NCBI GenBank assembly: GCA_029216955.1
Contig: JANAVB010033216.1
Location: forward strand, 10,103,408 to 10,167,407
Origin: Iris pallida
Taxonomy: Eukaryota; Streptophyta; Magnoliopsida; Asparagales; Iridaceae
Direction of reading: 5' to 3'
Length of the DNA stretch: 64,000 nucleotides
Position 1 is the stretch's first letter. Each line of letters starts with the position of its first letter. A model generated the notes under the pieces. The model ran no database searches. It was not told the origin of the DNA and was given only the letters and a program-made list of their open reading frames with translations. Positions 47,899 through 60,054 of this stretch are shown here, piece after piece. Position numbers and translations under genes: made by a program.

Positions 47899-50800
47899 AA
47901 GTCGACTTCTAAACATATCTACTGCAAGTTGGACAAGGCAATAGGAAATGGAAGGTGGTTTGATCTATTCTATCCTGTGGAGGCAGAAGGTTTGAATCCC
48001 AGTACCAGTGATCACTCTCCGACTCTCTTCCACCTTCATAAGAGCACTAAAAAGAATGGGTTGCCATTCAGATACTCTAATGCGTGGCATCTTATGGAAG
48101 GATATCATGATATTGTGAACAGAGCTTTGGAGATTGTTGTGGTTGGTCATCCCCAGTTTTGTTTGTGCAAACTTCTAACGAATATGAAAGCTGAGCGTAA
48201 AAGGTGGCACAGAGGTAAGCCTTCTCCTGTTCTTAGTATGAAAGAAAATGAACTAATAAGAACACAGGAACTGCTACAAGTGAATCTAGATGACACTACT
48301 CTGGCAGAGAAGGAGAGACAACTGCAGCAAGAGGTCCAATGTCTATAATTCCAGGAAATTATTCGCCTTCAGCAGAGAGCCAAATGCAATTGGTTATGGT
48401 ATGGAGATAAATGTTCCAAATACTTCTACGCTTCGATCAGGGCCCGCCAACACTCAAATACTATTTCTAGTATCATCAAAGCAGATGGAAAGAAGGTGAC
48501 GGAGCTTAAAGATATCCAGGAAGAGGCAGTTAAATACTTCATAGACCTATACAATCAAGATGACTACTGCTCTTCCTTCCAGGAAATAATTTGCAAGAAG
48601 ATTGTGTCAGAAGAAGGGAACGAATCCTTGCATCGACCTGTGACTCTCAACGAGATATAGCAGTATATTAGAGGGGTTGATGAATCCAAATCTCCAGAGC
48701 CTGACGGTTGTAGTGCTAAAATTTTCAAATTCCATTGGGAAGTGCTCAAAGATATCATACTTGAGGTGGTATCAGATTTCTTCAAAACAGGCAAACTGTT
48801 ACGGGAACTCAATCACACATTTATCACATTAATACCAAAGAAGAAGAATGCCTCCTCTTTGTGTGATTACAGGCCAATTACATGCTGTAATTTCGTCTAC
48901 AAAATTATTGCAAATCTGCTATGCAGTTGTATGTAGGACATAATGCCAGAGTTGATATCCAAAAATCAAATGACATTCATTCGCAGGCAGTCCACAGCAG
49001 AAAATTGTCTGCTATCTCAAAAATTAGTTGGGGTATTTAACAAGAAAGGGGGAGATAAGGCGTGCATCAAGCTCGACCTTCGTAAAGCATATGACTCAAT
49101 GAATAGGGACTTTGTCTGCCATCTATTGCTTAGCATGGGGTTTGATCAGGGATGGGTGGCACTCATTAAAGAGTGTATCTCGTCTCCCTCCTGCTCCGTT
49201 TTGATCCAAGGTCAACCGTATAGATTTTTCACTAGCAATCGTGGACTTTGTCAGGGCGACCCATTATTGCCTTATTTATTTACGGTGGTGATGGAATACC
49301 TTACTTGCAAGCTTGACATGGCAGTGTACAAGAAGGAGATAGCCCCACTGTTTAAATAGGTACGTCCCATCATCTCTCATCTGGTGTATGCAGATGACCT
49401 GCTTGTGTTCATAGCTCTGTCAGAGAGAAAAGCATCTACATTCTGTAGAGGATTCTCAAGGAGTTTGGGAACACTTTTGGGCCTCCGTCAGAGAGAAGAG
49501 CATCTACATTCTGCAGAGGATTCTCAAGGAGTTTGGGGACACTTTTGGGCTTCGACTGAATGAGGAGAAGAGCAAAGTATACTTTAATAAGTTCTGTAGA
49601 AGAAAAGAGTCCTAGAAGAGTCTACTCAACATGGACATGGGTACATTGCCGGTCAAGTATCTGGGACTGCTCGTCTCAGTCTGCTATACCAAAGCGGTGG
49701 ACTGTAATAATCTAATAGAATACGTCCAGCGCAGACTAGATGGATGGAAGACAATGACATTATCTTTTGGGGAAGAGTGGAACTCATCATATCAGTAATT
49801 ATTATTGTGTTTATTTACTGGATGCAAGCTATCATCCTCCCAATCTGCATCATCCAAAGTATAGACCGGTTATGTGCTGCTTTTGTGTGGAAGGGTGGGG
49901 TGTCCAAGCGATTGCGTGGAGAGAGCTCTGCAAACCAAAATCTGAAGGGGGTCACCTTGTACTCGTTCCTGGATCTGAGAATAGTAGATGCAATAAAATT
50001 GGGTGGAGATTTCTACAGAGTAACTCCTTGTGGGCGACTTAGATACGGCAAAGATATGGGGCGGGGGCCAATTTCTGGGAGCAGAGGACTGAAACTAATC
50101 AGTTAGTTACATTCAAGTACATTCTACTCTCGAGACAGCACCTCGAATAATCCATCACTCGTGCCATACAATCGGGGCACAACACCAATGTATGGACAAA
50201 TCCTTAGATAAATCATAGTAACTTAAAGGATATGATGGGAGATATCTCATATAGGTTTCATGGATTGAACGATATGGTGAGCAAGATAATCAATCAAGGT
50301 TGTTGCAATATACATATTCGAGGTATCCCTCGTCAAATTATATCAGATATTCAGAGCATCCCCATAGAAGCAGGGCAGGGTCCTGATCACTGGACATAGG
50401 ATAAATCAAATAGTCTATTCAGAGTTAGTAATGTCTACAATTGGCTTCGAACCTCCTAGGAAACAGATACATGGGCGCCTTTCATTTGGGGCAAGAAGAG
50501 TGTGAGTAAAATACAGCACTGCATGTTCAAACTGGCAAAGGGAAGACTGCTCACGCTTGACCACCTTAGTAAATTAGGTATCCTCGTCCAATCCCAGTTT
50601 TGTAGCCTTTGTAGCAATGAGATGGAGACAGCATACCATATTGTGTTTGGATGTCGGGTATCGTAACACATATGGAAAGTGGAGAAGAGCAAGCTCCAGT
50701 TAGTCGGAGAGGCTAAAGTGGGGGTAAGGAAAACTTCAAAGAGATACAAAACCAGAATCTTAGAGGCCCTATGTGGCTTACCATGGCAAAGCTTCGTATG

Positions 50801-50957
50801 CATGTTACGGTGTGGCACCTCTGGAGGGAAAGGAATAGAAGGATTTTTGAAGGGGTTGCCTACTCTACGGAGGTCGTGTTGAGAAATATAGAGGGTGACA
50901 TGAGATGTCTTCTCATGCAACAGTAGACATAATGTACATGTAGCTCTGTGTTTGTTT
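47899..50957 (+). pseudogene. LINE ORF2 (non-LTR retrotransposon), 5'-incomplete and decayed
   Basis: The reading opens in the C-terminal part of the endonuclease (HIYCKLDKAIGNGRWFDLF, then STSDHSPTLF, the SDHSP catalytic region). A linker follows, then reverse transcriptase at about 48740-49560 (ITLIPKKKNASSLCDYRPIT, CIKLDLRKAYDSMNRDFV, LCQGDPLLPYLF, catalytic YADD at about 49388-49399). At about 50460-50665 comes the Cys-rich zf-RVT end (FIWGKKSVSKIQHCMFKLAK, then CSLCSNEMETAYHIVFGC). Many stops and shifts, including a 68-base tandem duplication (49421-49556), make it inactive. The 5' half lies beyond the CACTA end or is lost. No clear poly(A) tail is seen before the LTR at 50958. Confidence 0.88.
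49421..49556. repeat. 68-base tandem duplication inside the LINE reverse transcriptase
   Basis: CAGAGAGAAAAGCATCTACA starts the first copy (49421-49488); the second (49489-49556) differs at a handful of bases. Since 68 is not a multiple of three, it shifts the frame just after the YADD site. Confidence 0.9.
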
Positions 50958-52239
50958 TGTAATGCCCTGCTCCGTACGGTGCATTATGATGAGTCGTTGA
51001 CTCGAAGAGTTGCGTTGACCAGATGAGGTATCGATGCGAATCGATGCGAGAGTTACGTTGGCCAAAGGTAAGCTTTGAGTCGGTTAAAATCTATGAATCG
51101 AATCGATACAAAAGATAAGTCCCGTTGAGCAAGTGCTGATTTTAGTTGATCTGGTGTGCAGGCTATGCTTTTACGCTGGACGATAAGAGGTCGGCATTTT
51201 GTCTTATGCAATAAAGTGTTCGCAAAACCAAATCATGGCCTTGCAACGGATTGTGGCATGGGCGCGATTGGCCAAATCAACCGAGTAGTTCAAAGGAATG
51301 GCTAAGTCCGGGAGTTAGCTATGCGATCGAGTTATGGAAGCGAGACGCTTCAATCGACGAGATGGCAAGGCGTATCGGCTTAAGGTGGGCGGGTTCTTGA
51401 CTCTCTCTCTCCCTATTCCTTCACGTCTAATAAGAGATATCATTGTATGCGTAATATGTTATCGAGTTAGCGAGCGTGGCTCGACGAGTAAGTGTCTAAA
51501 TATGCGTTGAACACTAAAGTAGAACATTGAACAATCGAACAATTGAAGCGACGTGCATCAAGTGTACGAGTCGCAGTGGGCAATGATGGTAGAACATTGA
51601 AAGATGATATCGAGATGTGCATCATGTGCACAGCTCCGAGAACATTGAACCCTAGGCGTAGAATATTGATTACGGTGCTGAGCGTGCGTGCGTGCAAGGA
51701 AGCTATGAAATGACTGAGTAACTACAGAATTAGGATATGAGAATAACTTACGAATGGTATGCGCTGAATATGTGTACGAGATGACTAAGCCGTTGGGCGT
51801 CGTGCATCAATATGGATGTACTGGGGCACAACGTTGATGGAGCTCCCCATATGGATGGTGGATTATGTTTATGGCACGGGAAATCGTTTATGGAACGAGA
51901 CTATGTTTATGGAACGTGAGATTGGTTGCAACGATATGATTGGTATGCTATGGTACGTATTACATGGTCAATGGACTCGGATTGCCCGTGCACGGGTGCG
52001 GCTTCTCTCGGACGGTTACGCCAGGGCACCGGGACCGTTCGGCCTAGGAGGGAAATATGTGTGGCATTTATGGTGCACAACATTCGGACGGATTACAACC
52101 GTCCAGTGCTGTGATAAGCTATGATATCCGTAAGTTTGGAATCCTTCGTATATTGGGCTAGCAACCCGTATCGAAGTGATCGTAGGCTTACTCATAAGAT
52201 ATGCCAAGTCTATTACGGTGCGAAATACCGTGACCTTCA

Positions 52240-52248
52240 TATAAATAG
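52240..52248 (+). promoter_or_regulatory. TATA box of the F LTR
   Basis: TATAAATAG, about 865 bases before the LTR end and followed by GC-richer sequence. AATAAA follows about 670 bases later, as expected for an LTR transcript. Confidence 0.65.
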
Positions 52249-52912
52249 GGCCGGTGGACTGAGATGAAAGTTGGGTGCAGGCGCAGGACCTGCAACCCTT
52301 ATGCATTGTCTAAGTTTATGATCGGTTGGTTGCGTGAGTTTTATGAATTCTTATGCTAAGTGCTAACCATTGCAGGCTAGGGAATATAGGACGGAGATGA
52401 GCACGAACACTATGTTTATATTTCAGATTATGTCTAACTGTATCTGCTACAGGAACACGGTGTGGGACACATTTACGATATGTTGCTATACGATCAAATG
52501 TTGCCATGAAACTGATCCTAAGGCTAAATAGAAAGACCACAAATTAAGATGCATGTTTCACTAAAATGACTTAGTGTTTGGTTTGGGTGCGAGCGGGTCT
52601 TAATCAGTACGAAGCGAGGACGAAAGCACTAATCTCCCACTAGTTTGTGCAGGCTCAGGTCATGATCGGCTCGGGGCGGAGCTTGGCTTGGACGTGCCGA
52701 GGCATGGAGTCCTTGGCGTTCAAAAGGAGCTTCCGCATAGGCATTCGGACTTGCGACATGGAGATGTTCGACCGAAGACTACTTGGTGGCTATAAAGAGG
52801 CATAATATATGGAACAATGTAATCCTTTGTGAGCTAGAGAGATCATGAGCGCTGTAGCCAATTGGCATTATGTTGGGCTATTCAGAGCCTTTGTAATCTT
52901 CAGTTCATTATG

Positions 52913-52918
52913 AATAAA
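52913..52918 (+). terminator. Polyadenylation signal in the F LTR
   Basis: AATAAA within TTATGAATAAAAGAGATTC, downstream of the LTR TATA box and upstream of the LTR end. It would define the 3' end of R. Confidence 0.5.
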
Positions 52919-53110
52919 AGAGATTCTTGTGTTATACTTTATTTCCTTCCGCTGCTTATGTTACGAATTTAAGATAATACTATGTGAATCGTTATCTTGC
53001 CTTGTACGAGCGCAACACCAGGCTCATGCGGCATCATGCCCCAGCGAGGACGATGATTCGGGTAAAAACTAGCGAGGACGAGCGATTTCCCGGATCGGGG
53101 CGTGACAAGT

Positions 53111-53124
53111 TGGTATCAAAGCGG
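53111..53124 (+). promoter_or_regulatory. Primer binding site of element F (initiator Met tRNA)
   Basis: TGGTATCAAAGCGG, three bases after the LTR end. It matches the usual TGGTATCAGAGC with one change. This contrasts with A, B and C, which lack it at this position. Confidence 0.75.
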
Positions 53125-53334
53125 TACCATCCTTTGGACCGTGCATGAATCTCTTTGATCCTTAGTTGCTTCGCTATCGAATTCAGTTGACTCTAAGTTG
53201 TTTTCGCAACCGCATGGCTCGTGGATCTGCTCGACGCTACTTTGGATGTTCCATACAATAAGTCTATATTAAGTGCGTACGTCTGCCACAAGTATGTCGT
53301 GACTATCGCGTGATCTCCGAGTGCCATCGGAGAA

Positions 53335-53850
53335 CGTTGGTTGCACGAAGTACAATGATTATAAGATGTTGATTTTCCAAAGTGCAACAAAGTTGCGAGT
53401 CGTCGATTACATGAAGTGCAACGAATATGGTAATATTGGTTGCATGAAGTGCAACGAGTTATGGAATACTGGTCGCACGAAGTGCAACGCATATGGTGAT
53501 GTTGGTTGCATGAAGTGCAATAATATACGTATTATTGATCGCACGGATGCTTGATGTTATGTGTTGTTGGTCGCACGAAGTGCGAGGAGATATGTGTTGT
53601 TGGTTGCATGAAGTGCAACGGGTCGATATGTGAGGCAATACATGTTATGTAGCTATGAGAATGGTTATGTGTTGTTGCTTGCACGGAGTGCAGCAAGTCA
53701 TGGATCTTTCGTTGCATCGGTACAACGAGTCGATATGGTATGATGCGTGTTGTATGGCTATGCGGATGGATAGCGATATGTTGCGCAAGATTGAGCAAAG
53801 ACCTTAAGTATCGAGAATGAGTTGTTGCACGAGTTGCAATGAGCGAGATT
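53335..53850. repeat. About eleven dispersed copies of a small palindrome (TTGCACGAAGTGCAA type)
   Basis: Degenerate copies of TTGCA(C/T)GAAGTGCAA, or its GTCGCACGAAGTGC variant, recur every 30-70 bases. Each forms a 4-5 base-pair stem with a short loop. Intervening sequence (CGAGTCGATATGG, GGTGATGTTGG) is also partly repeated, so this is a decayed tandem array. Confidence 0.75.
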
Positions 53851-56521
53851 GGAAAATCGTGGATGCGATAATAACGAGTCGAGTTGGTCGATAAGTCGAG
53901 TTGAGTAGGCGAACATGTATGTTGGCCAAATATCGCGTTGAGCTTTGAATAAGCGAATGTTGCGTGTGTGATCGATATGATCGCCAAGGCACGGTTAGAT
54001 TTGAATGAATGTCGAACTTGAGCGAACGATAGGGCATGTTGGTTCAGTTGTTGTGCCAACTCGAGTAAGCAAACGCTAGAGCTGGGATCGGAAAGATCGC
54101 CATACGGGATAGTTGTTTGAGAAATAGATATCGGACCTATGCGGAATGTGATGTCGAGTAATGACTCGATTTCGAGTGGTATATGCAATACCACTTGTGC
54201 GAGCATGTGTTGTGAAGTATTGTATCGATGATGATAGGCTCGATTCCTGAATGAAATATGGTATACCACTTAGCGATAGCGACGTTAAGTCGGTTGCTGA
54301 CTTATGATAGGTTACATTGAGACGATTATGTTGTTACGATATGTTTGTCCTCAACGGACGAAGTAGTACCGAAACTTGAGTGGGAATAACTTGAGAGAAG
54401 TTGATGCAAGTATGCTTCGAGGAATTGAGTCGAACAATTATGTGCAAAGTCGTACCATAGATGATACGTCGGACAAGGATTCATTAAGTATGAGTCGAAC
54501 GATAGGCTGGGCATAGCGAAGGAATGTTGCATTGAGGAAATAGTCGACTCGGTCGAATTTACGTTGAGTAGGTACGGAGAAATCATGCGAACAAATTTGG
54601 GTTAGCACGATGAGTTGGTAGCACGATTGGAAGTGCGAGTTAGAGATATGAGAATGGATATATGAATTGGCAATCGTGTCTCGATGATGGTAGTGAGTTA
54701 TAACTGAATGAATCTTGATTAGTGCGAGACTTGATTCGTATTCGAGTTCGGATAATGGTAATGATTGCAACGGGTTTGAGCTTATGAGAATGGAAGATGT
54801 TCAAGTTATCCATATCGACGATGGTATTGAGGCATATCAAAGACAATATACAATAACTCGGGGATACTCTGATCGAATGAACGAAAATTATGTTGAGCAT
54901 TATTGTTGGATGAATAAGATACAAGTTAAGTTATGGCAATTGAGATGATAATAGTAGGAGTGCTTCGGAAAATTTAAGAGTGGACGAATGTTACTCGGAT
55001 GAAATCGAAAGTGTCTGGATTGATTCGTGAATAACCACTATGTTAATATTCTTGTCTTATGCGAGTGCAACTCCAGCATCGCACATACGTCACGCCAAAT
55101 TAGGGCGATCATTCCGCGTGAGCGCTGGTATGGTGATTCATCCAGCGGGGATGATCGAACTTGCACGACGTGGCAAAATTGGATTTGACTTGTGGTTTGA
55201 TGCGAAAGTTGTTCGAGGATGGTTTTGATGAGTATGGAATGTGTCGAGCTATGATCACGGATAGGTAAACTCGGACTTGAGACGAGTAGATGTCATATGA
55301 CTGGCAAGGATAGTCGACGGTAATACATAAGTGATTCGAGCAGTAACGGTGCACAAGCGCATGAGTCATTCGAGTAGCAACGGCGCATCAGATATGCGGG
55401 ATTAGAGAGATCGTAGATTAGTAAATGATGTCGGATTGGGTAAAGTCCCATAGGAATTGTCGAGAAATGATTTAGCTCCACAATAGGATATAGCGTGGTT
55501 CGTTTTAACTGTCCCTCGTTGATGATCTTCAATTATCGAGCGTAGTTTCGGGGCAGATGACCCTAGAAAATTTGACCGCCAAATCAAATGAATGTTGAAG
55601 TCCCATAGGATGACCCTAAAGAAGACGCATAAGGAAATTTTGTCGAGGATGAAAGATGAGGTAGTGCATGTCGAGGATAAGTCTAAGCGAGTGAGTATCG
55701 TGTTTCGAAAGTTAGCGAGTAGCCTTCGACTAGATCGATATGGTTAGAAAGTTATGATCGATGAAACGAGTGCGTAATTAGACTTGGTTGGTCGATGATC
55801 GAATAGATGTCGAGGAACGAGCTTAGCATAGCGACGCAGTAAGGCGATTGCAAGAATTTTGCAATGCGCGAGGGCGACGAATAATAATGACCCTAAGAGT
55901 TGTGTCGTAGATCGGTTTAAGTAACGGTTAGGCTATACGTGTTGAGCGTGCCATCGTGTAACACCCAGTTTCTAAAATGAGGGTAATTTTGAAATTTTGT
56001 AATTATAATTATTAATTAATGATATTTATTTCGTATTAAAATTTTAGTGATTTTTAATTAATTTTAAAATATTTAAATTTATGACTTGTGATTTTGGTGT
56101 TGTGCTAGTGATTAGTAGATACTGCCTACCCTAGAGACTAGCCATGTGATTAGGGTATTTTTGACATTTTTAGGGTTATTTGGATTTATTATAATTTATT
56201 AGAATTTATGGGAATTTTTAGGATTTATTTTGGATTTATTTGGACTAGTTTGATTTTGACTAGTTTTGACTCATGTAGACCAACCTAGGAACTAACCATA
56301 GTTAGTTAGGTTTGGTTAGGTCAAGTGGACCCTAGTCTAACCTACTGTGACTCAAGTTAGTGGTTAGTGATTCATTAGAACTTGAATTAGGAATTAGTTG
56401 GTCTAAGAATGGCTTGTGAAGTCACAAGTCATAATCATGACTTAAACCAATTAGGACTCAACCAACTAGCCAAAACCTAGCCCTAGGGCCCTATGGCCAG
56501 CCACATGACAGCCCCCCCTTC

Positions 56522-56529
56522 TATAAATA
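56522..56529 (+). promoter_or_regulatory. TATA box of LTR Y
   Basis: TATAAATA, 565 bases into the LTR. Confidence 0.55.
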
Positions 56530-58654
56530 CTCTTCTAGGGATTAGGGCTAGCCTCTCTCTTAGGGTTCATCAAGTTTTTAGAAAGAGGTAAGTTCCATCT
56601 TCATAAATTCATATTAAATCCAAATTAAGTCCTTTTTCCTTCAAACAAATTCCAATAGGCTCTAAATATTGTGTTCTTGTTGTTGGAAATAAGTTTTGAT
56701 AGGGAGCAAACAATTTGGAGAGCTTTGGTGGGTTGAAGGATTCTTCTCTTTGGAGCTTTTTGGGAGATTGAACACCTATAGGTAAAATCCTATCCATAGC
56801 TCCTAAAATCTGGTAAAAATCATTTCTAGGTTGCCCTAACCCTAGCCTAATAGTAGGAATAGGGTTTCTCAAATTTTCGTGTCGATTCGTGTCCATTCTG
56901 GACACGTATCAGTGTGTGCTGCTAGGTGTTTGATAAAATGCCCCAATGGGTATTTCGTGTGTATTTTGGAATTGTTATTGAATAGGAATTAGGGTTTTGA
57001 TGTCGCTTATGGGTTTCTAGTGTCTGAGTGTGGTTTTCGTGTCGTGTCGAGTTGCCACAGACACGTGAACACGCTGACACGCACGCGCGCGCGCGGCACT
57101 GTGCGTGCCCTGCTACTCGGGGCTTGCTGTGCAGTGCACACGCCACTTCAATATCTGATTTTTGACACACGTATTGGGGCACTGACTGACATGAGGCTCG
57201 CAAAGTTTCACGAGTCCTCGTGTCGTGTCGGACACGTATTTTCGTGTGCACCATGCGTGTACTGTGTGCGTGCGTGTGCAGTGTGTGTTTCTGTTATTAA
57301 ATCATTTTAAATGATTTTAAATTAGGTTTTAATGTATGTATGGATCCTAAATGTGATACTTAAACCCTGTTATACCATGTTACATAATTGTTTAGGTTTT
57401 AGATTATGTATTGGCTCGAATTATTGGAAGAACAGTGATATCTCTGATACTGTCCTGATACTTTGAATCCCAGTTTTCCTAACCATTTTAAATTCTCTTG
57501 TGATATGTTTTCCAATTGATTTTAGGATCCTACATGTTGCATATTATGATTAATTAAGTTTCTAAACTCAATTATAGGCTTTTGGTAGTGAGTAAGAGAT
57601 TTTGGCTTTTGAGTTCATTTCAAAATGGCTTAAAACCTGAGATAATGTTGTATAGACTGTTAACTGGACTTTGAGGGTGGGTTTTTGTTGTGTTCAATTT
57701 TCAAACCTGGGATTGTTGGTTTATATTGTTAGACTATACATTGATTTCCTTTCTTGCCCATTTGACAGAAATCTGAGCTTGCTTTGAATCGATTTCATGA
57801 ATGTTACTGATTACTGAATTTAAGGGGCATGGGTTGGTTGTTAAACTGATTTTCATTCCTTCTTTTTAATGACAAAAAGCATTAGTTCTTATTGTATTTC
57901 AATGCTTCTTCATATTAGGCTGTTTGGGATTTTTAGTTAAACGGAAATGCTATGAGTTAGTATTCCTTCTTAAAACTGTGAACTGAACTGTTTCTAATTA
58001 GAGTTAACCCTGAATGAATTCATTCATTGTAGCAATGTTGCATAAAACCTGAGAGGAATTTTGTGTTCCCAGTTTCATTACCTGGGAATGGAAGTTGAAT
58101 TGAACCTTGGCAATCTATTAAACCCATTTAACACTATTTATTACATGTTATTAAGTGCCTAATAGGTTCACCTATGTATATTCTAATTGTATGTTGAAAT
58201 TGGACAGTTTTGATGGGGTTTTGGATTCATAAATCTGAGTTTTTTAAAGAAGTCTATAAGCTGAATTAACTTGGACTGTCATGAGCATTTTTGAGTCTCA
58301 TTTAAGTTGTATAAAATGTCTTACAATGTGGTATTAACCTGGACTATTAGCAAACTATTTCCTTAACTGAAATGGGTTGATTTTTATGTGTGTTTAAGGC
58401 AAAAATCTGATTTTTAGAGTGTTGGACTGTTGTTAAATACTTGAATCTGAAATCTGGAAATGAGGGGACTGTTTTGTGATGATATTAAACTGCTTTGGGT
58501 TATCTATGAACTTATTTTGGGAAGATGGTGTACTAGAATAAATGCTAACTGATTTGAAGTAGCTTAGAAAACCTGAGAATTGATCTCGACTCATTTCTGT
58601 TTACCTACTGAAATTTGATTCATGGGTTGATGATATCTAATGACAGGAATTCCT

Positions 58655-58950
58655 TAGTCCTAACATATATTGTCTAACACTCTGCTATGCTCTAACATAT
58701 AGTGTCACATATATTGTCTATACAGTCACATATATTGTCTAACACTCTGCTATGCTCTAACACATATGCTTGCACACACACATGTCTTGCCTCACATTTC
58801 CCCTCACATTCCTAACACACACACTTACACAATTGTATTGACACACACACACATTGATGAGTTTAGCCATGGATAAATTTCCTATATATATATATATATA
58901 TAGGTATGCCTTATATGTAGTGAGTATATATGTATTATATATATATATAT
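58655..58950. repeat. Tandem and simple repeats in LTR Y
   Basis: A roughly 45-base unit (TCTAACACTCTGCTATGCTC, then TAACA) occurs twice with partial copies, followed by CA-rich tracts and two TA tracts (58883-58902 and 58935-58950). Confidence 0.7.
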
Positions 58951-59284
58951 GCAATGTTAGCCTATACAATGTGGGCTATGTATGTTTTGTCTAAAACTAA
59001 GATGTAAGCCATGTTATGATAACTTAGCTAAAATGCCATGTAATGTATGAACCCATGCCATGGGTGATATGCCTAGTGGTCTAAACTAATATGGGCATGT
59101 GTATATATGAGTATATGTAAATAAGTATATAGGCTTGTATGATATGTAAAATAGGTAATACAATATATGCATAGATAATGTGGTATGTAAATTGTAGGGT
59201 TGATAGCTTGTATAGCCTTGTGATTGGTGTGTGATTGCTAGAATAGGCTTGGTTAGGCCTAGTGAGACTTATTAGACTTGTTAG

Positions 59285-59370
59285 GGTCAGTCTTGACCTA
59301 GTTGACCTAGTTTGACTAGTGTAGTTGACCAGAGTTGACCAAGAGTTGACTTTGGCCTAGATTGACCTAG
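59285..59370 (+). promoter_or_regulatory. Cluster of seven TTGAC (W-box core) motifs
   Basis: Seven plus-strand TTGAC copies, five extended to TTGACC and one to TTGACT, occur within about 80 bases. TTGAC(C/T) is the core site of WRKY transcription factors. The cluster may instead be a degenerate tandem repeat of TTGACCTAG. Function is inference. Confidence 0.45.
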
Positions 59371-59995
59371 AATCATGTAGAATTCATAGTAGGACTTCAT
59401 TATATCATTTTAGACTTGTTGTGACTTGTGCTGTTCTGATTAGGAGCCAGACACCTCTTCTCGGACAGTACATTTGCTTCAGACATTCAGATACGAGGCG
59501 AGTACATTCTCTGATCATTTCATATCCTGTTTAGAATTATTTTCCTGCTTTAAATTACTTTAATTGATACTGTCACGTTGGTCACACGGATTGGTACTAT
59601 ATGGATCTTTTCATGAGATGTTATCCCCCTCGGAAGCATCGGATACAGTATGTTTTGTGCGTTTCATAAATCATCACGTATCTCTATGCTTCCTCTGATT
59701 CACGAACCGCCTGTGACACATGTACTCTCATGTTCACAGAGCCCCCATGAATCACCTTCACGTATCACTCATTTTATGAGCCATGTAAAGTTTCACGAAT
59801 CTTAACATAACTTGAACAGATCTGTTTTCCATAAAGAAATTCTCTTTATTTGTTGTGTTTCTGGGAAAATTACAACTGTAGGAATCCGATCTAGAAGACG
59901 ATCGCTTTATCCCTTGGACTATACGAAGAAGAAAAGCTCTCAAAATTTTGACAGTAGATATCAATGTATCTGTACAATGAATGAGAAAAAGAACT

Positions 59996-60004
59996 CTATT
60001 TATA
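59996..60004 (-). promoter_or_regulatory. Minus-strand TATA box of X
   Basis: The minus strand reads TATAAATAG. It matches the box at 1770-1761 in X2, together with the conserved downstream leader (ATAGTCCAAGGGATAAA). In X the minus-strand gene itself is not recognisable: a short frame (59964-59758) runs into the Y junction. Confidence 0.5.
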
Positions 60005-60054
60005 AAGTCAAAACAGTAACTGAAAAGATAACTACCTCACCACTGGTGCACTTG

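Larger units (their letters stand above)
50958..53107 (+). repeat. 5' LTR of element F (2150 bases)
   Basis: It starts TGTAATGCCCTGCTCC and ends GGATCGGGGCGTGACA, followed three bases later by an initiator-Met primer site. A TATA box lies at 52240-52248 and AATAAA at 52913-52918, so U3, R and U5 can be placed approximately. No matching 3' LTR is in the window. Confidence 0.8.
53108..55956 (+). other. Core of element F, non-coding as far as seen, cut by LTR Y
   Basis: No gag or pol motif is found on either strand in 2.8 kb. A minus-strand frame of 245 residues (54269-53532) has no recognisable domain and probably reflects the repeat composition. The region is rich in ATGAG, CGA and GCACGAAGTGC phrases. 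There is no polypurine tract before 55957, so F continues beyond the Y insertion or was truncated. Confidence 0.5.
55957..59750 (+). repeat. LTR Y, 3' end missing
   Basis: It starts TGTAACACCCAG inside element F, with CATCG just before it. A TATA box lies at 56522-56529 in CTTCTATAAATACTC. The sequence is AT-rich and intron-like for 3 kb, with CA and TA microsatellites at 58770-58950 and a cluster of TTGAC motifs at 59290-59370. Near 59575 GTCACGTTGGTCACACGGAT resembles a stretch near 19935 in the B LTR, which there lies about 630 bases before the LTR end. No CA end followed by CATCG was found, so Y appears cut where element X begins (59650-59850). Confidence 0.6.

Noticed and set aside
53532..54269. 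245-residue minus-strand frame in the core of element F
   Set aside because: No recognisable domain. It lies across the palindrome array, and its His/Thr-rich composition follows from the repeats. Could not be supported as a gene.
55952..59641. CATCG at 55952-55956 and 59637-59641 as a target duplication closing LTR Y
   Set aside because: The bases before the right copy are TCGGAAG, not a CA end, and LTR-like sequence seems to be missing. Probably chance.
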